Shown in pieces: positions 16,540 to 25,836 of a DNA stretch of 64,000 nucleotides. This DNA comes from Shewanella algae (GTDB lineage Bacteria > Pseudomonadota > Gammaproteobacteria > Enterobacterales > Shewanellaceae), in assembly GCF_009183365.2 (NCBI RefSeq), contig NZ_CP068230.1, positions 2,757,001 through 2,821,000 of the forward strand. Reading direction: 5' to 3'. The position numbers were made by a program, and so were the translations under genes. The first letter of the stretch is position 1. Every line of letters begins with the position of its first letter. The notes under the pieces are model-generated. The model made no database searches and was not told where the DNA came from. It saw nothing but the letters and a program-made list of their open reading frames with translations.

Positions 16540-19500
16540 TCAGGCTTGCGTTTGAGTCAGCTCCAGCAAGGCTTCGATGGGGTGCCTGGGCCTGAAGCCA
16601 CCAAAGCGTTTGACCTGGCTGCGACAAGAGTAGCCGGACACCAGTATCTGCTCCTGCGGCAGCGACTTTATCGCCTCGTCCCAGGACATCTCATACAGAG
16701 CCTTGGAGCGTGGCAGGTTTTCCAGCTCATGGCCATAGGTACCGGCCATGCCGCAACAACCCAGATTCACGGTTCCCAACTTGGCACCAAAACGGGCAAA
16801 GATGGTTTGCCATTCTTTGGCAGTGCCGGGGCGAGCACTGGATTCAGTGCAGTGGCTGAACCAGGTGAACTCGCGCCCGCTTGCAGGCAGTTGCGGTAAC
16901 TGCTCGAGCATGGCACTGAGCCACTCGCTGGCAAGCTGGACATTGAATTGGCCGCGCTTGGCGCCGAGCGCTTCACGGTATTCGTCACGATAAACCAGCA
17001 CCAACGCCGGATCTACCCCCACCATGGGCATGCCAAGGGCATGCACCTGATTGAGAAAATCGGCGGAGGTCTGCGCCGTCTTGGCAAACTGCTCAAGGAA
17101 ACCCTTGATATGAGCCGGTTTACCGTTGGGCTTGAACGGCAGCAATACCGGCTTGAGTCCAAGCGCTTCAATCAGGCGAATAAAGCGATAAACCAGTTCA
17201 GCATCGTAGAAGCTGTTGAAAGGATCCTGCACTACCAACACATAATTTTGTCGCTCAGCGGCGGGAATAGCGCTCAAGGCGTTGAGATCATAACCGCGGC
17301 TGGGGTGAGCATCCAGGCGCTGTTTCAGCGTAGGAACAGACAGCGCAGGCGCATCCACATACCCCAGAGCCTTCTTAATCACCCACTTGGATAGAGGGTT
17401 CTGCGCCGCAAAGTTACTCAGCCGGGGCGCCTTGGCCATCAGCTGCACCGAATCCTCGACACCGGCCACCAGGTAATCCTTGGCGGGACGCTGATAACGG
17501 CGGTAATAGATACTGAAAAACTGTGCCCGGAACTTGGGAACATCCACCTTCACCGGACACTGGCCGGAGCACGCCTTACAGGCGAGACAGCCCTTGAGCG
17601 ACTCCATCACCTCGTGGGAATAGTCGTATTCTTTCTTGGCGTTGAGGCTGTTCTGCAGCCGCTGCAATAAGCCCATGGGTTTGGACTTGGCCAGCAGATT
17701 GACGTCAACGCCTTCAGATTCCAGCAGTCGCAGCCACTCACGCATTAATCCGGCGCGGCCCTTGGGCGAATGGATCCTGTCTCCAGTCACCTTGAAAGAG
17801 GGGCACATGGGTGAAAAGCGGCTGTAGTTGAAACACAGGCCGTTGCCGTTACAATTCATCACATCCGGGAAGGCATCGCGGACACTGACAGGTATTTGCC
17901 TATCGAAACTGCCGCGCTTGGTACTGTCGACATTGTAGATAAGCTGTTGGCCTTTGGGCGCCACCAGCTTACCTGGGTTGAGTTTATTCTGGGGGTCGAA
18001 CAGCGTCTTAACTTCTTCAAGCTCACTCCAAAGCTGCTCGCCAAATACCTGGGGGCCATACTCACCACGCACGCCTTTACCGTGCTCGCCCCACATCAGG
18101 CCGCCGTATTTCTGCGTCAGTGCCGCCACTTGATCCGAAACGATGCGCAGCAAGGCTTCATCCTTGGGATCGCACATATCCAGCGCCGGACGCACGTGCA
18201 GCACCCCGGCATCCACATGGCCGAACATGCCGTATTGCAGTTGATGGCTATCCAACAGGGCACGGAACTCCATGATATAGTCGGCGAGCTTTTCCGGTGG
18301 TACGGCGGTATCTTCGGCGAAGGCTATCGGTTTGCGGCGGCCTTTGGTGGCCCCGAGCAGCCCGACCGCCTTCTTGCGCATGGCATAAATCTTATTGATG
18401 GAACCGGCATCCCGGGTAAGCTGATACCCAAGCACCCCTTTTTCACCGGCGGCAATCTGTGCATCCAGCGCCGCGGCCAGACGCTCTGCCCGCTCATCGA
18501 CCTGGGCTTGTTCTCCGGCAAACTCCACCATGTTAAGGCCATCGATTACCTTGCCGGGCACTTCCTGGATAAGCTCGGATACCGAGTGCCAGATAATGTC
18601 TTCCCGCGCCAGATTCAGCACCTTGGAATCGACGGTTTCCACCACAGTGGCATTGGCGAGCACCAAGTCGGGCGCATGGCGTAGTGCCGATTCAAAAGAG
18701 TCATACTTGATGTTGACCATAAGGCGGCTGGCCGGCAAAGGGGTGATATCCAGTTTGGCCTCAGTCACCACCGCCAGCGTACCCTCTGAGCCCGTGAGGA
18801 TCCGCGACAGATTGAATTCGCAGAGCTGTTGATCCCAGACATTTTTCAGATCGTAACCGGTCAAAAAACGGTTCAGTTTGGGAAAGCGCTGTTCAATCAG
18901 TTCTCGCTGCTCACGGCAGCGACGGGCCACTTCGGTAATCAACTTGTTGCCGAGCGGGTTGTCAGTGACCTTCTCACCCGATTCCAGTGCCTCGCGGCTC
19001 ACCGGAGCCGTGTGCAGCACACTGCCATCCACCAACACACTGGTAAGCTCCAGCACATGATCCGAGGTCTTGCCATACACCAGCGAGCCGGCGCCGGAGG
19101 CATCGGTATTGATCATGCCGCCCAGAGTGGCACGGTTGGAGGTGGAAAGATCCGGGCTGAAGAAAAAGCCGTGCGGCCGCAGCGCATCATTGAGCGCATC
19201 CTTGACCACACCGGCCTCGACTCTGACCCAACCTTCCTCTGGATTAACTTCCAGCACCCGGTTCATATGGCGCGAGAGGTCCAGCACTATCCCATGGGTC
19301 AGCGCCTGGCCATTGGTTCCGGTACCACCGCCGCGGGCACTGAAGACCACCTTGGCAAAAGCCTCCTCACAGGCGAGCTGCAACGCCATGGCAATATCGG
19401 CGCTGTCTCTGGGATAGAGCACCGCCTGCGGCAGGAACTGATAGACAGAGTTATCCGTCGCTTGAGCCAAGCGGGCACTGTAGCGCCTGTCGATATCGCC

Positions 19501-19584
19501 GCGAAAGCCTCGCTGCTCAAGCGCATCCAGATAATCCAGATACAGGGGTTCCAGAGTTTGTTGGTGTGATAATAGGGGTAACAT
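16540..19584 (-). CDS. ydiJ: FAD-linked oxidase / Fe-S protein YdiJ (D-2-hydroxyglutarate dehydrogenase type)
   Basis: A 1014-residue fusion. An N-terminal FAD-binding PCMH domain (about 20-270, with ARGGGTGTNGQALTHG) is followed by an FAD-oxidase C-terminal domain (to about 560). Then comes a 4Fe-4S ferredoxin-like region with CLACKACSGQCP from C666, and a C-terminal CCG/HdrD-like domain (LGCCGMAGTYGHE). E. coli YdiJ (1018 aa) oxidises D-2-hydroxyglutarate and passes electrons on through its Fe-S part. It is on the same strand as ppsA but separated from it by a terminator. Confidence 0.9.
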   Translation of the reverse strand: MLPLLSHQQTLEPLYLDYLDALEQRGFRGDIDRRYSARLAQATDNSVYQFLPQAVLYPRDSADIAMALQLACEEAFAKVVFSARGGGTGTNGQALTHGIVLDLSRHMNRVLEVNPEEGWVRVEAGVVKDALNDALRPHGFFFSPDLSTSNRATLGGMINTDASGAGSLVYGKTSDHVLELTSVLVDGSVLHTAPVSREALESGEKVTDNPLGNKLITEVARRCREQRELIEQRFPKLNRFLTGYDLKNVWDQQLCEFNLSRILTGSEGTLAVVTEAKLDITPLPASRLMVNIKYDSFESALRHAPDLVLANATVVETVDSKVLNLAREDIIWHSVSELIQEVPGKVIDGLNMVEFAGEQAQVDERAERLAAALDAQIAAGEKGVLGYQLTRDAGSINKIYAMRKKAVGLLGATKGRRKPIAFAEDTAVPPEKLADYIMEFRALLDSHQLQYGMFGHVDAGVLHVRPALDMCDPKDEALLRIVSDQVAALTQKYGGLMWGEHGKGVRGEYGPQVFGEQLWSELEEVKTLFDPQNKLNPGKLVAPKGQQLIYNVDSTKRGSFDRQIPVSVRDAFPDVMNCNGNGLCFNYSRFSPMCPSFKVTGDRIHSPKGRAGLMREWLRLLESEGVDVNLLAKSKPMGLLQRLQNSLNAKKEYDYSHEVMESLKGCLACKACSGQCPVKVDVPKFRAQFFSIYYRRYQRPAKDYLVAGVEDSVQLMAKAPRLSNFAAQNPLSKWVIKKALGYVDAPALSVPTLKQRLDAHPSRGYDLNALSAIPAAERQNYVLVVQDPFNSFYDAELVYRFIRLIEALGLKPVLLPFKPNGKPAHIKGFLEQFAKTAQTSADFLNQVHALGMPMVGVDPALVLVYRDEYREALGAKRGQFNVQLASEWLSAMLEQLPQLPASGREFTWFSHCTESSARPGTAKEWQTIFARFGAKLGTVNLGCCGMAGTYGHELENLPRSKALYEMSWDEAIKSLPQEQILVSGYSCRSQVKRFGGFRPRHPIEALLELTQTQA

Positions 19585-19628
19585 CTTATTGCTCGGCTCA
19601 ATTATTGTTATCGGGCCATTATAAACAA

Positions 19629-19656
19629 AAAGAAGCCGCTAAAAAGCGGCTTCTTT
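19629..19656 (-). terminator. Rho-independent terminator of ppsA
   Basis: Perfect 12-bp stem AAAGAAGCCGCT/AGCGGCTTCTTT with an AAAA loop. On the minus strand it is followed by TTTTTG, 26 bp past the ppsA stop. Confidence 0.9.
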
Positions 19657-19681
19657 CATAACTTACTGAGTTGTTTCAAGC

Positions 19682-22051
19682 TTAGCCGTGGGCTTCAGCC
19701 AGGTACAACCAGGTGTCGATCACTGTGTCTGGGTTCAGAGACACTGTGTCTATGCCCTGCTCCACCAACCAGGCAGCGAAGTCGGCGTGATCCGAAGGAC
19801 CCTGACCACAGATACCCACGTAAGCACCCTTGGCCTTGGCAGACTTGATAGCCATCGCCAGCAATGCCTTAACGGCTTCGTTACGCTCGTCGAACAGGTG
19901 ACTGATGATGCCCGAGTCACGGTCCAGACCCAGAGTCAGCTGAGTCAGGTCGTTGGAGCCGATGGAGAAACCATCAAACATCTCCAGGAACTGATCCGCC
20001 AGCAGGGCGTTGGATGGCAGTTCACACATCATGATGACGCGCAGACCATCTTTACCACGCTCCAGACCTTGCTCTTTCAGCAGTTCGATAACCTGACGGC
20101 CTTCTTCAAGAGTACGAACGAACGGGATCATGATCTCTACGTTCTTCAGCCCCATGTCGTTACGAACCCGCTTGATGGCTTCACACTCGAGGGCGAAACA
20201 ATCACGGAACGACTCGGAGATATAGCGGCTGGCGCCACGGAAGCCCAGCATTGGGTTCTCTTCCTCTGGCTCGTACTTGTCACCGCCGATCAGGTTGGCA
20301 TATTCGTTTGACTTGAAGTCAGACATACGCACGATGGCCTTCTTGGGGTGGAATGCTGCAGCGATAGAAGAGATACCTTCCACCAGACGGGCAACATAGT
20401 ATTCAACCGGAGAATCATAACCGGCAATCATCTCGGTGATCTCGGCTTTCAGCTCATCGGTTTGCTGATCAAATTCCAGCAGAGCCTTGGGGTGAATACC
20501 TATCATACGGTTGATGATGAACTCGAGACGGGCCAGACCCACACCTTCGTTAGGCAGACGGGCAAAGTCGAAGGCGCGGTCAGGGTTACCCACGTTCATC
20601 ATTATCTTCATCGGCAGATCAGGCATGGAATCAACGCGGCTGGAAATCACATCAAACTCCAGCTTGCCTTGATAGATATAACCTGTGTCGCCTTCGGCGC
20701 AGGATACCGTTACTTCCTGACCGTTTTGAATTTTGTCGGTCACGTCACCACAACCCACTACCGCAGGCACGCCCAGTTCACGGGCAATGATAGCAGCGTG
20801 ACAAGTACGACCACCACGGTTGGTGACAATGGCGCTGGCGCGCTTCATGATAGGTTCCCAATCCGGGTCGGTCATATCGGTAACCAGTACATCGCCTGGC
20901 TGGATCTTGTCCATTTCGTCGATAGATTTGAGCACCTTGGCAACACCTGATCCCACCTTGTGGCCAATGGCGCGACCCTCACAGATCACTTCGCCACGGC
21001 TCTTGAGGTGATAACGCTCAATCAGCTGCACATCTTCACGGGAGCGTACGGTTTCAGGGCGAGCCTGAACTATGTAGAGACGACCGTCGTTACCGTCTTT
21101 GGCCCATTCGATATCCATCGGACGGCCATAATGCTTTTCAATGATCATCGCCTGCTTGGCCAGCTCCATCACTTCTTCATCATTGATGGAGAAAGTCATG
21201 CGCTGTTCTTTGGCGACATCTTCAATTTTCACCTGCTTGCCGTGAGATGCATCATCCGAGTACACCATCTGGATCAGCTTGCTGCCGATGTTACGACGAA
21301 CAACGGCCTTGTGACCGGCAGTCAGGGTTGGCTTGTGTACATAGAACTCGTCCGGGTTAACCGCACCTTGTACTACCATTTCGCCCAAACCGAAGGAAGA
21401 AGTGATAAATACCACATCCTTGTTACCGGACTCGGTATCCATGGTGAACATCACGCCTGAAGCCGCCTTGTCTGAACGTACCATGCGCTGAACACCGGCT
21501 GACAGCGCCACACCGCGATGGTCGTAACCCTGATGCACACGATAGGAGATAGCGCGATCATTGAACAGGGAGGCAAACACATGCTTGATGGCAACCAATA
21601 CAGCTTCGAAGCCCTTCACGTTGAGGAAGGTTTCTTGCTGACCGGCAAATGAAGCGTCGGGCATATCTTCTGCAGTAGCAGAGGAACGCACGGCGAATGA
21701 GGCGTCTTGGGTTTCAGAGGCTAATTTTTCGTAGGCTTCCCGAATCGCTTGTTCGAGTTCTGGCTGAAATGGGGTTTCGATAACCCACTGTCTGATCTGT
21801 GCACCAACTTTAGCCAGTGCGTTGACATCATCTACATCCAATGTGTCAAGAATGTCGTATATCTTCTGGTTTACTCCACTTTGCTCAAGAAACTCATTGA
21901 ACGCGTGGGATGTGGTCGCAAAGCCGCCAGGTACTTGAACACCGGCATTGGCCAGATTACTGATCATTTCACCAAGGGAAGCGTTTTTACCGCCGACCTT
22001 GTTGACGTCACCCATGCCTAATTCCTGATACCAGAGTACGTATTGCTGCAC
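19682..22051 (-). CDS. ppsA: Phosphoenolpyruvate synthase
   Basis: Makes PEP from pyruvate with ATP going to AMP and phosphate, for gluconeogenesis. An N-terminal pyruvate/PEP-dikinase ATP-grasp domain (to ~340) precedes a swivelling phosphohistidine domain with the catalytic H418 in GGRTCHAAIIARELG, then a C-terminal PEP-utilising TIM barrel (ELPSNALLADQFLEMFDGFS). 789 residues is normal. It is divergent from its own regulator gene ppsR, 124 bp away. Confidence 0.97.
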   Translation of the reverse strand: MQQYVLWYQELGMGDVNKVGGKNASLGEMISNLANAGVQVPGGFATTSHAFNEFLEQSGVNQKIYDILDTLDVDDVNALAKVGAQIRQWVIETPFQPELEQAIREAYEKLASETQDASFAVRSSATAEDMPDASFAGQQETFLNVKGFEAVLVAIKHVFASLFNDRAISYRVHQGYDHRGVALSAGVQRMVRSDKAASGVMFTMDTESGNKDVVFITSSFGLGEMVVQGAVNPDEFYVHKPTLTAGHKAVVRRNIGSKLIQMVYSDDASHGKQVKIEDVAKEQRMTFSINDEEVMELAKQAMIIEKHYGRPMDIEWAKDGNDGRLYIVQARPETVRSREDVQLIERYHLKSRGEVICEGRAIGHKVGSGVAKVLKSIDEMDKIQPGDVLVTDMTDPDWEPIMKRASAIVTNRGGRTCHAAIIARELGVPAVVGCGDVTDKIQNGQEVTVSCAEGDTGYIYQGKLEFDVISSRVDSMPDLPMKIMMNVGNPDRAFDFARLPNEGVGLARLEFIINRMIGIHPKALLEFDQQTDELKAEITEMIAGYDSPVEYYVARLVEGISSIAAAFHPKKAIVRMSDFKSNEYANLIGGDKYEPEEENPMLGFRGASRYISESFRDCFALECEAIKRVRNDMGLKNVEIMIPFVRTLEEGRQVIELLKEQGLERGKDGLRVIMMCELPSNALLADQFLEMFDGFSIGSNDLTQLTLGLDRDSGIISHLFDERNEAVKALLAMAIKSAKAKGAYVGICGQGPSDHADFAAWLVEQGIDTVSLNPDTVIDTWLYLAEAHG

Positions 22052-22175
22052 AGTTCTATCTCCGCAAGTTTATTTCAGTGGCCCCTTCACACGAGGGCAG
22101 CGGCATTTTACACTCCGTGGCAACAAGCGTAAATCTATAATTTTATTTGTAATTTTATTACTACACGAGGTCGGC

Positions 22176-22988
22176 ATGGCACGTAAAGTATTCTACATTT
22201 CTGATGGAACAGCGATCACGGCCGAAGTGTTTGGTCACGCAGTACTTTCTCAATTTCCATTGGAATTTGACTCACTTACCATTCCTTTTGTGGAAAATAT
22301 TGCTAAGGCAGAAGCTGTTAAAAAGCAGATTAATGATAGTTTTATTACAACAGGGGAACGGCCTCTGGTGTTTCATTCCATCGTCAAACCGGAAATTCGC
22401 GACATCATTTATTCCAGTGAAGGCCTGGACTACGACTTTCTCAACACTTTTGTCGCGCCACTGGAGCAACAATTGGGGGTACCGGCCAGCCCGGCACTGC
22501 ATCGCACCCATGGTATGGCCAACGCAGGTTACGATGCCCGTATCGACGCCATCAACTTTGCCATGGAAAACGACGACGGCCAAACCATGAAGCATATGGA
22601 CAAGGCCGACATTATCCTGCTTGGGGTTTCCCGCTGCGGCAAGACGCCATCAAGCCTCTATCTGTCGATGCAGTTTGGTATCAAGGCCGCCAACTATCCT
22701 TTTATTCAGGATGATATGGACAACCTCAAGCTGCCCGAGGTGCTGAAACGCAACAAACCCAAACTGTTTGGGCTGACCATTGAACCCGTACGCCTGCATG
22801 AGATACGTCAGAGCCGAATGGAGAACAGCCGCTATTCCTCCTTGCGCCAATGCCGCCTCGAAGTCAAAGAGGTGGAGATGATGTTCAAGAAAGAGCGCAT
22901 ACCTTATATAGACACCACCAACCAATCGGTCGAGGAAATTGCCACCAAGATCCTCGACGCCACGGGTCTTGAGCGCCATATGTTCTGA
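22176..22988 (+). CDS. ppsR: PEP synthase regulatory protein (kinase/pyrophosphorylase)
   Basis: Bifunctional DUF299 enzyme that inactivates PpsA by ADP-dependent threonine phosphorylation and reactivates it by phosphate-dependent removal. The P-loop is GVSRCGKTPSS from residue 150. 270 residues is family size. Its place head-to-head with ppsA matches its function. Confidence 0.95.
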   Translation: MARKVFYISDGTAITAEVFGHAVLSQFPLEFDSLTIPFVENIAKAEAVKKQINDSFITTGERPLVFHSIVKPEIRDIIYSSEGLDYDFLNTFVAPLEQQLGVPASPALHRTHGMANAGYDARIDAINFAMENDDGQTMKHMDKADIILLGVSRCGKTPSSLYLSMQFGIKAANYPFIQDDMDNLKLPEVLKRNKPKLFGLTIEPVRLHEIRQSRMENSRYSSLRQCRLEVKEVEMMFKKERIPYIDTTNQSVEEIATKILDATGLERHMF

Positions 22989-23093
22989 AAATACCCCCAG
23001 GCGGCAGACAAAACCTGCCCGAGTTGAAACTGAGTTACAGAATGGCATTTTCTGGCTAACTACTTGTTACCACAGTGCGAACCCTGAATGGCT

Positions 23094-23179
23094 CAAGTGG
23101 GACTTGACACTTTTTCAAGGCCCACTTGGGCAATTATCGGACAATTGCCACTTTGCAGCTCGGCTCGATTGGTTATAAT
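23094..23179 (+). promoter_or_regulatory. Hairpins and sigma-70-like promoter upstream of aroH
   Basis: Two inverted repeats precede the gene. One is CAAGTGGG-a-CTTGA / TCAAG-g-CCCACTTG (23094-23128, one mismatch). The other is GGCAATT/AATTGCC (23129-23149). A TATAAT at 23174-23179 with a weak TTTGCA 16 bp upstream gives a probable promoter, so the hairpins would lie upstream of its transcription start. No clear TrpR or TyrR box is seen. Confidence 0.5.
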
Positions 23180-23230
23180 CCGACACAAGATAAGCGCAAA
23201 GCGCTCAAGAAATTTCCCCCGGTATCATGA

Positions 23231-24295
23231 ATGACCATTAAAACAGACGAATTACGCACCTCTCTCTTATGTAAAGTGATCTCACCTGCCCAACTCGCAT
23301 CTGAGTATCCATTGACTCAGGAAGCCGCAGACTACCTGGTTGAACAACGCCGCGAAGTCGAAGCCATTATTCAGGGTGACGATCCGCGTTTGTTGGTCAT
23401 CATAGGACCCTGCTCCATCCATGACACAGAAGCGGCCCTGGAGTATGCCGGTCGCTTGGCCAAGCTGCACCATGAACTCAAAGACGATCTCTGCATTCTG
23501 ATGCGGGTCTATTTTGAGAAGCCCCGCACCATAGTCGGCTGGAAAGGGCTGATTTCCGATCCTGACTTGGACGGCAGCTTCAGCCCCAATAAAGGCCTGC
23601 GCCTTGCCCGCAAGTTGCTTCAGCAGATCACCGAGCTGAAACTGCCTATCGCCACCGAGTTTTTGGATATGGTGAATGGTCAGTATATTGCCGATCTCAT
23701 CACTTGGGGCGCCATCGGGGCCCGCACCACAGAAAGCCAAATTCACCGCGAAATGGCCTCGGCACTCTCCTGCCCGGTAGGCTTCAAGAACGGTACCGAC
23801 GGCAACATCAATATCGCCGTCGATGCAGTGCGCGCCGCCAGAGAACCACATATCTTCTACTCTCCGGACAAAGACGGCTCACTGGCGGTCTACCGCACCC
23901 ATGGTAATCCGTACGGGCATATCATTCTGCGCGGCGGTAAAACTCCCAACTACAGTGAGCAACATGTGACCAAAGCCAGAGAGCAGATGGACTCGGTTGG
24001 GATCCACTCCGGCATAGTGGTCGACTTCAGCCATGGTAACAGCCAGAAGCAGCACAAGAAGCAGCTGGAAGTCGCCGAAGATATCATGACGCAGCTGCGC
24101 AGCGGCTCCACCGCCATTGCCGGTATCATGGCCGAGAGTTTTATTGTGGAAGGCAATCAGAAAGTGGTTGCCGGTGAGCCACTCACTTACGGCAAAAGCA
24201 TCACAGATGCCTGCCTGCACTGGGAAGACTCGGAAAAGCTGCTCAGAGATCTGGCCGCTGCTGCCAAGGAAAGACGCCGCCTGCTGGGCAAATGA
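23231..24295 (+). CDS. aroH: 3-deoxy-7-phosphoheptulonate synthase (DAHP synthase), AroH-like
   Basis: First enzyme of the shikimate pathway, joining PEP and erythrose 4-phosphate. 354 residues, class I (AroFGH). Active-site segments LLVIIGPCSIHD, YFEKPRTVVGW-type and GARTTESQIHREMASALSCP are intact. The N-terminus (TDELRT, SPAQLASEYPLT) looks more like E. coli AroH (Trp-sensitive) than AroF or AroG, and ppsR-aroH adjacency is also seen in E. coli. The sensitivity to tryptophan is inferred, not proven. PpsA next door makes one of its substrates. Confidence 0.88.
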   Translation: MTIKTDELRTSLLCKVISPAQLASEYPLTQEAADYLVEQRREVEAIIQGDDPRLLVIIGPCSIHDTEAALEYAGRLAKLHHELKDDLCILMRVYFEKPRTIVGWKGLISDPDLDGSFSPNKGLRLARKLLQQITELKLPIATEFLDMVNGQYIADLITWGAIGARTTESQIHREMASALSCPVGFKNGTDGNINIAVDAVRAAREPHIFYSPDKDGSLAVYRTHGNPYGHIILRGGKTPNYSEQHVTKAREQMDSVGIHSGIVVDFSHGNSQKQHKKQLEVAEDIMTQLRSGSTAIAGIMAESFIVEGNQKVVAGEPLTYGKSITDACLHWEDSEKLLRDLAAAAKERRRLLGK

Positions 24296-24328
24296 GTCGC
24301 CCAGATACGGACCACTGAAATGGAATCG

Positions 24329-24365
24329 CCCCGGTATCTCCACGCTGGAGATGTCGGGGCTTTTT
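24329..24365 (+). terminator. Rho-independent terminator of aroH
   Basis: 14-bp stem CCCCGGTATCTCCA/TGGAGATGTCGGGG with two G-U pairs, CGC loop and a T-run. Confidence 0.9.
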
Positions 24366-24491
24366 CATGCCCGGATACATTTGAACATCCAATATTTTTC
24401 ATGCAGGGCTTTCTGGCCCAGGCTGTCAATCCGCCTTTGGTCGAACTATAATACCGCCCCTGATTTTCCAGCATAACCTTGAGGTTGCCGT

Positions 24492-24923
24492 ATGCCAGAA
24501 ACGACACAGAGCCAATATGAAGTGGCCGTAGCACGCCGAATTGAACAAGCCGAGGCTCGGGTGATCAAGGCGGTTTTCCCGTCCATTACCAATCATCACA
24601 ACACACTGTTTGGCGGTGAAGCCCTCGCCTGGATGGATGAAACCGCTTTTATCGCCGCCACCCGCTTTTGTCGCAAGACACTGGTCACCGTCAGCTCTGA
24701 CAGAATCGATTTCAAAAAACCGATCCCCGCCGGTAGCCTGGCAGAATTGATCGCCCGGGTGATCCATGTGGGCAACACCTCGATGAAAGTCGAAGTGAAC
24801 ATTTTTGTAGAAGATATGTATCAGGATAAGCGCGAGCACGCGATCCGCGGTGTCTTCACCTTCGTGGCTGTCGATGAAGACAGAAAGCCGACCCAGATCT
24901 GGAGTGATGATCTGGCCAACTAG
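24492..24923 (+). CDS. Acyl-CoA thioesterase (hotdog fold)
   Basis: 143 residues with one hotdog domain of the YciA/ACOT class. NHHNTLFGGEALAWMDETAFIAA carries the conserved Asn and Asp and the hotdog helix, and RIDFKKPIPAGSLAELIARV the central strand. It hydrolyses acyl-CoA to free acid and CoA; the chain-length preference cannot be read. It has its own upstream region after the aroH terminator. Confidence 0.88.
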   Translation: MPETTQSQYEVAVARRIEQAEARVIKAVFPSITNHHNTLFGGEALAWMDETAFIAATRFCRKTLVTVSSDRIDFKKPIPAGSLAELIARVIHVGNTSMKVEVNIFVEDMYQDKREHAIRGVFTFVAVDEDRKPTQIWSDDLAN

Positions 24924-25019
24924 GCCTCGCATAATCCTGGCCTGTATCTGGCTACAGGCTTTTTAGGTTTCATTCTGCAACAGTCTTTGCCGCTGAAAAG
25001 GCTTTTATTGACCGTCATT

Positions 25020-25038
25020 CTCGACTAAAGTCTAAAAG
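25020..25038 (+). promoter_or_regulatory. Candidate CrbR binding site upstream of crbR
   Basis: CTCGACTAAAGTCTAAAAG shares 15 of 19 bases with the site at 59715-59733 upstream of acs (pattern GAC-N4-GTCTAA). It lies 110 bp before the regulator gene, which would fit autoregulation. Just downstream, AGTAACAAAAAGTCAC (about 25042-25057) and GTCACTTTTCTGTTAC (25089-25104) form an imperfect inverted repeat. Confidence 0.5.
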
Positions 25039-25147
25039 CGACAGTAACAAAAAGTCACTTAAACCCTGATAAAGCAATAGGATTATTTGTCACTTTTCTG
25101 TTACATTGACCCTTCTTCAGCGTGCAGAGCCATAATCATAACAAGCC

Positions 25148-25813
25148 ATGAAGCCAGAAAACTTAAATATTATCATCGCCGATGATCACCCTTTATTTCG
25201 CAATGCCCTGCGCCAGGCGCTTAACAGTGGTTTATCCAATACCCGCTGGTTTGAGGCCGACAGTGCCGATGCGCTGCAAAAACTGCTTGAGCAAACTCAT
25301 CAGGGCTATGATCTGGTACTACTGGATCTGCAGATGCCGGGCTCCCATGGCTACTCCACCCTTATCCATCTGCGCGCCCACTTCCCCGAACTGCCGGTGA
25401 TAGTGATTTCAGCCCACGAAGATGCCGCCACCATCAGCCGTGCCCTGCATTACGGCGGCGCCGGTTTTATTCCCAAATCGGCTTCGATGGAAACCTTTAT
25501 CGAAGCAATCACCGCAGTAATGTTCGGCGATATCTGGCTGCCTCAAGGCATAGAGTTGGTTGAAATCAATGATGAGGACGAAACCGACAAGGTCGCCGGC
25601 AAGCTCTCGGAGCTGACGCCGCAGCAATACAAGGTGTTGCAGATGTTTGCCGAAGGCCTGCTCAACAAGCAGATAGCCTACGACCTGGGCGTATCCGAGG
25701 CGACCATCAAGGCCCACGCCACCGCTATCTTCCGTAAGTTGGGGGTTCGCAACCGCACCCAGGCCGTGATAGCGCTGCAGCAACTGGGGATGGAAAAGGT
25801 CGAGATCAACTGA
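25148..25813 (+). CDS. crbR: LuxR/NarL-family response regulator, probable CrbR
   Basis: 221 residues. A receiver domain (IIIADDHPLFRNALRQ) has phospho-acceptor D60 in LVLLDLQMPG. After a linker comes a LuxR-type helix-turn-helix (LTPQQYKVLQMFAEGL, NKQIAYDLGVSEATIKAH, about 155-215). It resembles CrbR/ErdR, the partner of the SSS-type kinase CrbS, which in Vibrio and Pseudomonas turns on acs. No kinase is adjacent, but a CrbS gene and acs lie 30 kb away at 55768 and 59796, and the candidate box upstream is shared with acs. The CrbR name is therefore an inference; other NarL-type roles are possible. Confidence 0.72.
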   Translation: MKPENLNIIIADDHPLFRNALRQALNSGLSNTRWFEADSADALQKLLEQTHQGYDLVLLDLQMPGSHGYSTLIHLRAHFPELPVIVISAHEDAATISRALHYGGAGFIPKSASMETFIEAITAVMFGDIWLPQGIELVEINDEDETDKVAGKLSELTPQQYKVLQMFAEGLLNKQIAYDLGVSEATIKAHATAIFRKLGVRNRTQAVIALQQLGMEKVEIN

Positions 25814-25836
25814 TCTCACCGCTTCCCAAAGATTTT

